Assembly: GCA_046735265.1 (NCBI GenBank)
Contig: JBKPSZ010000338.1
Span: 1-5,986, forward strand
DNA from: DATBFU01 sp046735265
GTDB lineage: Bacteria; Acidobacteriota; Thermoanaerobaculia; UBA5066; Gp7-AA6
Length of the DNA: 5,986 nt
Direction: 5' to 3'
In this document: piece by piece, positions 5,115 to 5,986 of the stretch
How the letters are laid out: the number at the start of each line of letters is the position of its first letter
Numbering within the stretch: position 1 is the first letter of the stretch
Translations under genes and position numbers: made by a program
Notes under the pieces: generated by a model
The model's database searches: none
What the model was told of the DNA's origin: nothing
The model's input: the letters and a program-made list of their open reading frames with translations, nothing else

Positions 5115-5986
5115 ATCCGATCGAGTTTCGCCGCGCTCCGTCTCGTCGGAGCCGTACTTCTCGGAGCGTCGTTCGCGGCCGCGCGCGCGCCGGAGGGCGC
5201 CCGGGCCTCCCGGTCACTGACCATCCTCCACACGTCGGACCTGCATGGGCACGTCCATCCGACCGACTCGCTCGCGGATCGCGACTTCGGAGACGGGCTC
5301 GCGCGGGTCGCCGCCACGGTCCGCTCGGTCCGAGCCGAAGGACGTCCGGTTCTCCTGCTCGATTCCGGCGACACGATCCAGGGCATGCCCGAGCAGGCGA
5401 TCGCCTTCGAGGCCGGGCCCGCCGCCCCCGATCCCATCGTGAACGCCATGAATCGCGTCGGCTACGACGCCATGGCGGTCGGCAATCACGAGTTCGACTT
5501 CGGGCGCGAGCGCCTCGCCCGCTCCCGCGGGCAGGCGCGGTTCCCGTTCCTGTCGGCGAACATCGTGGAGGAGGGGAGCGGCGAACCGGCCTTTCCCCCT
5601 TACCGGGTCGCGTCCGTCGACGGCGTGCGCGTCGGGATCCTCGGGCTCACGACGAAGCTCGTGCCCTCCTGGGAGTCCGCGGGCCGCGTCGCCGGGCTTC
5701 GCTTCACGGACTCGGTCGAGGCGGCGGGGCGGTACGTCCCCGTCCTGCGGGGCAAGGAGCGCTGCGACCTGGTCGTCGTCCTGGTTCACGAGGGGTTCGA
5801 GCGGAGCCTCGACACCGGAGAGGACCGAGGCTCCGGCGACGAGAACCAGGCGTACGCGATCGCGACGGGCGTTCCCGGGATCGACCTGCTCCTGACCGGA
5901 CACACCCATTCCGTCATCGATCCGCGGAAGCTCGGAGGAACCTGGGTCTCGCAGCCGGGCCGCTTCGCCAACACGGTGACGCGCTT
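5115..5986 (+). CDS. Exported 5'-nucleotidase / metallophosphatase (UshA/CpdB-like), 3' end cut by window
   Basis: Two-metal phosphoesterases of this family hydrolyse nucleotides or 2',3'-cyclic nucleotides to nucleosides outside the cytoplasm. Numbering from ATC 5115, the metal-ligand motifs are all present and in order: SDLHGH (41-46), DSGDTIQG (83-90), GNHEFD (123-128), VLVHEG (222-227) and GHTH (262-265). Residues 1-25 look like a Sec signal peptide: Arg at 2 and 9, a hydrophobic stretch LVGAVLLGASFAAA, and Ala-Arg-Ala for cleavage. The frame is open to the window edge after 290 codons, so the rest of the catalytic domain and any C-terminal substrate-binding domain are unseen. The start is odd: between the in-frame TAA at 5088 and the first motif there is no ATG, GTG or TTG. 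I place it at ATC because of the GGAGG 8 nt upstream; CTC 5112 is the nearest alternative. Family is confident, substrate and start are not. Confidence 0.88.
   Translation, partial: MRSSFAALRLVGAVLLGASFAAARAPEGARASRSLTILHTSDLHGHVHPTDSLADRDFGDGLARVAATVRSVRAEGRPVLLLDSGDTIQGMPEQAIAFEAGPAAPDPIVNAMNRVGYDAMAVGNHEFDFGRERLARSRGQARFPFLSANIVEEGSGEPAFPPYRVASVDGVRVGILGLTTKLVPSWESAGRVAGLRFTDSVEAAGRYVPVLRGKERCDLVVVLVHEGFERSLDTGEDRGSGDENQAYAIATGVPGIDLLLTGHTHSVIDPRKLGGTWVSQPGRFANTVTR

Noticed and set aside
5214..5909. Minus-strand 231-codon frame opposite the nucleotidase
   Set aside because: It is a shadow: the opposite strand carries all five metallophosphatase motifs in order.

Overview
The window is GC-rich bacterial chromosomal DNA of ordinary housekeeping character, densely coding, with no IS element, CRISPR array, rRNA or tRNA that I can recognise. 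GC content, a DUF4388-HDOD protein, a stand-alone acyl-CoA mutase large subunit and a type II thymidine kinase together suggest Acidobacteriota or a related soil/sediment lineage. That placement is inference; no taxonomic marker is present. Start codons are mostly not ATG: TTG, GTG, TTG and GTG, one gene with no usual start codon at all, and only tdk with ATG.

Layout, left to right. (1) 1-1362, minus strand, cut by the left edge: a DUF4388 plus HDOD signalling protein. (2) 1363-1452: a 90-bp divergent promoter region with a 14-bp perfect palindrome. (3) 1453-3045, plus strand: a 530-aa methylmalonyl-CoA mutase large (catalytic) subunit without a B12 domain; its substrate-contact residues are of the methylmalonyl-CoA type, and no small-subunit gene is next to it. 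(4) 3046-3339: a 294-bp gap between convergent genes, with a perfect 8-bp-stem hairpin, three spaced CGGATT copies and a possible structured-RNA segment. (5) 5066 down to 3340, minus strand: a tight operon of nth (endonuclease III), a 152-aa nucleoside 2-deoxyribosyltransferase-superfamily protein whose TTG start overlaps the nth stop, and tdk (thymidine kinase) 12 nt later. (6) 5067-5114: a short divergent region. (7) About 5115 to the right edge, plus strand: an exported 5'-nucleotidase/metallophosphatase, truncated by the window, which lacks ATG, GTG or TTG at its apparent start.

Functionally, the right half reads as a nucleotide salvage and repair neighbourhood. The exported nucleotidase would release nucleosides outside the cytoplasm, Tdk would phosphorylate thymidine, Nth would excise oxidised pyrimidines from DNA, and the NDT-like protein would act on the N-glycosidic bond of free deoxynucleosides or deoxynucleotides. 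The left half pairs a regulator of unknown target with a cobalamin-dependent carbon-skeleton mutase.
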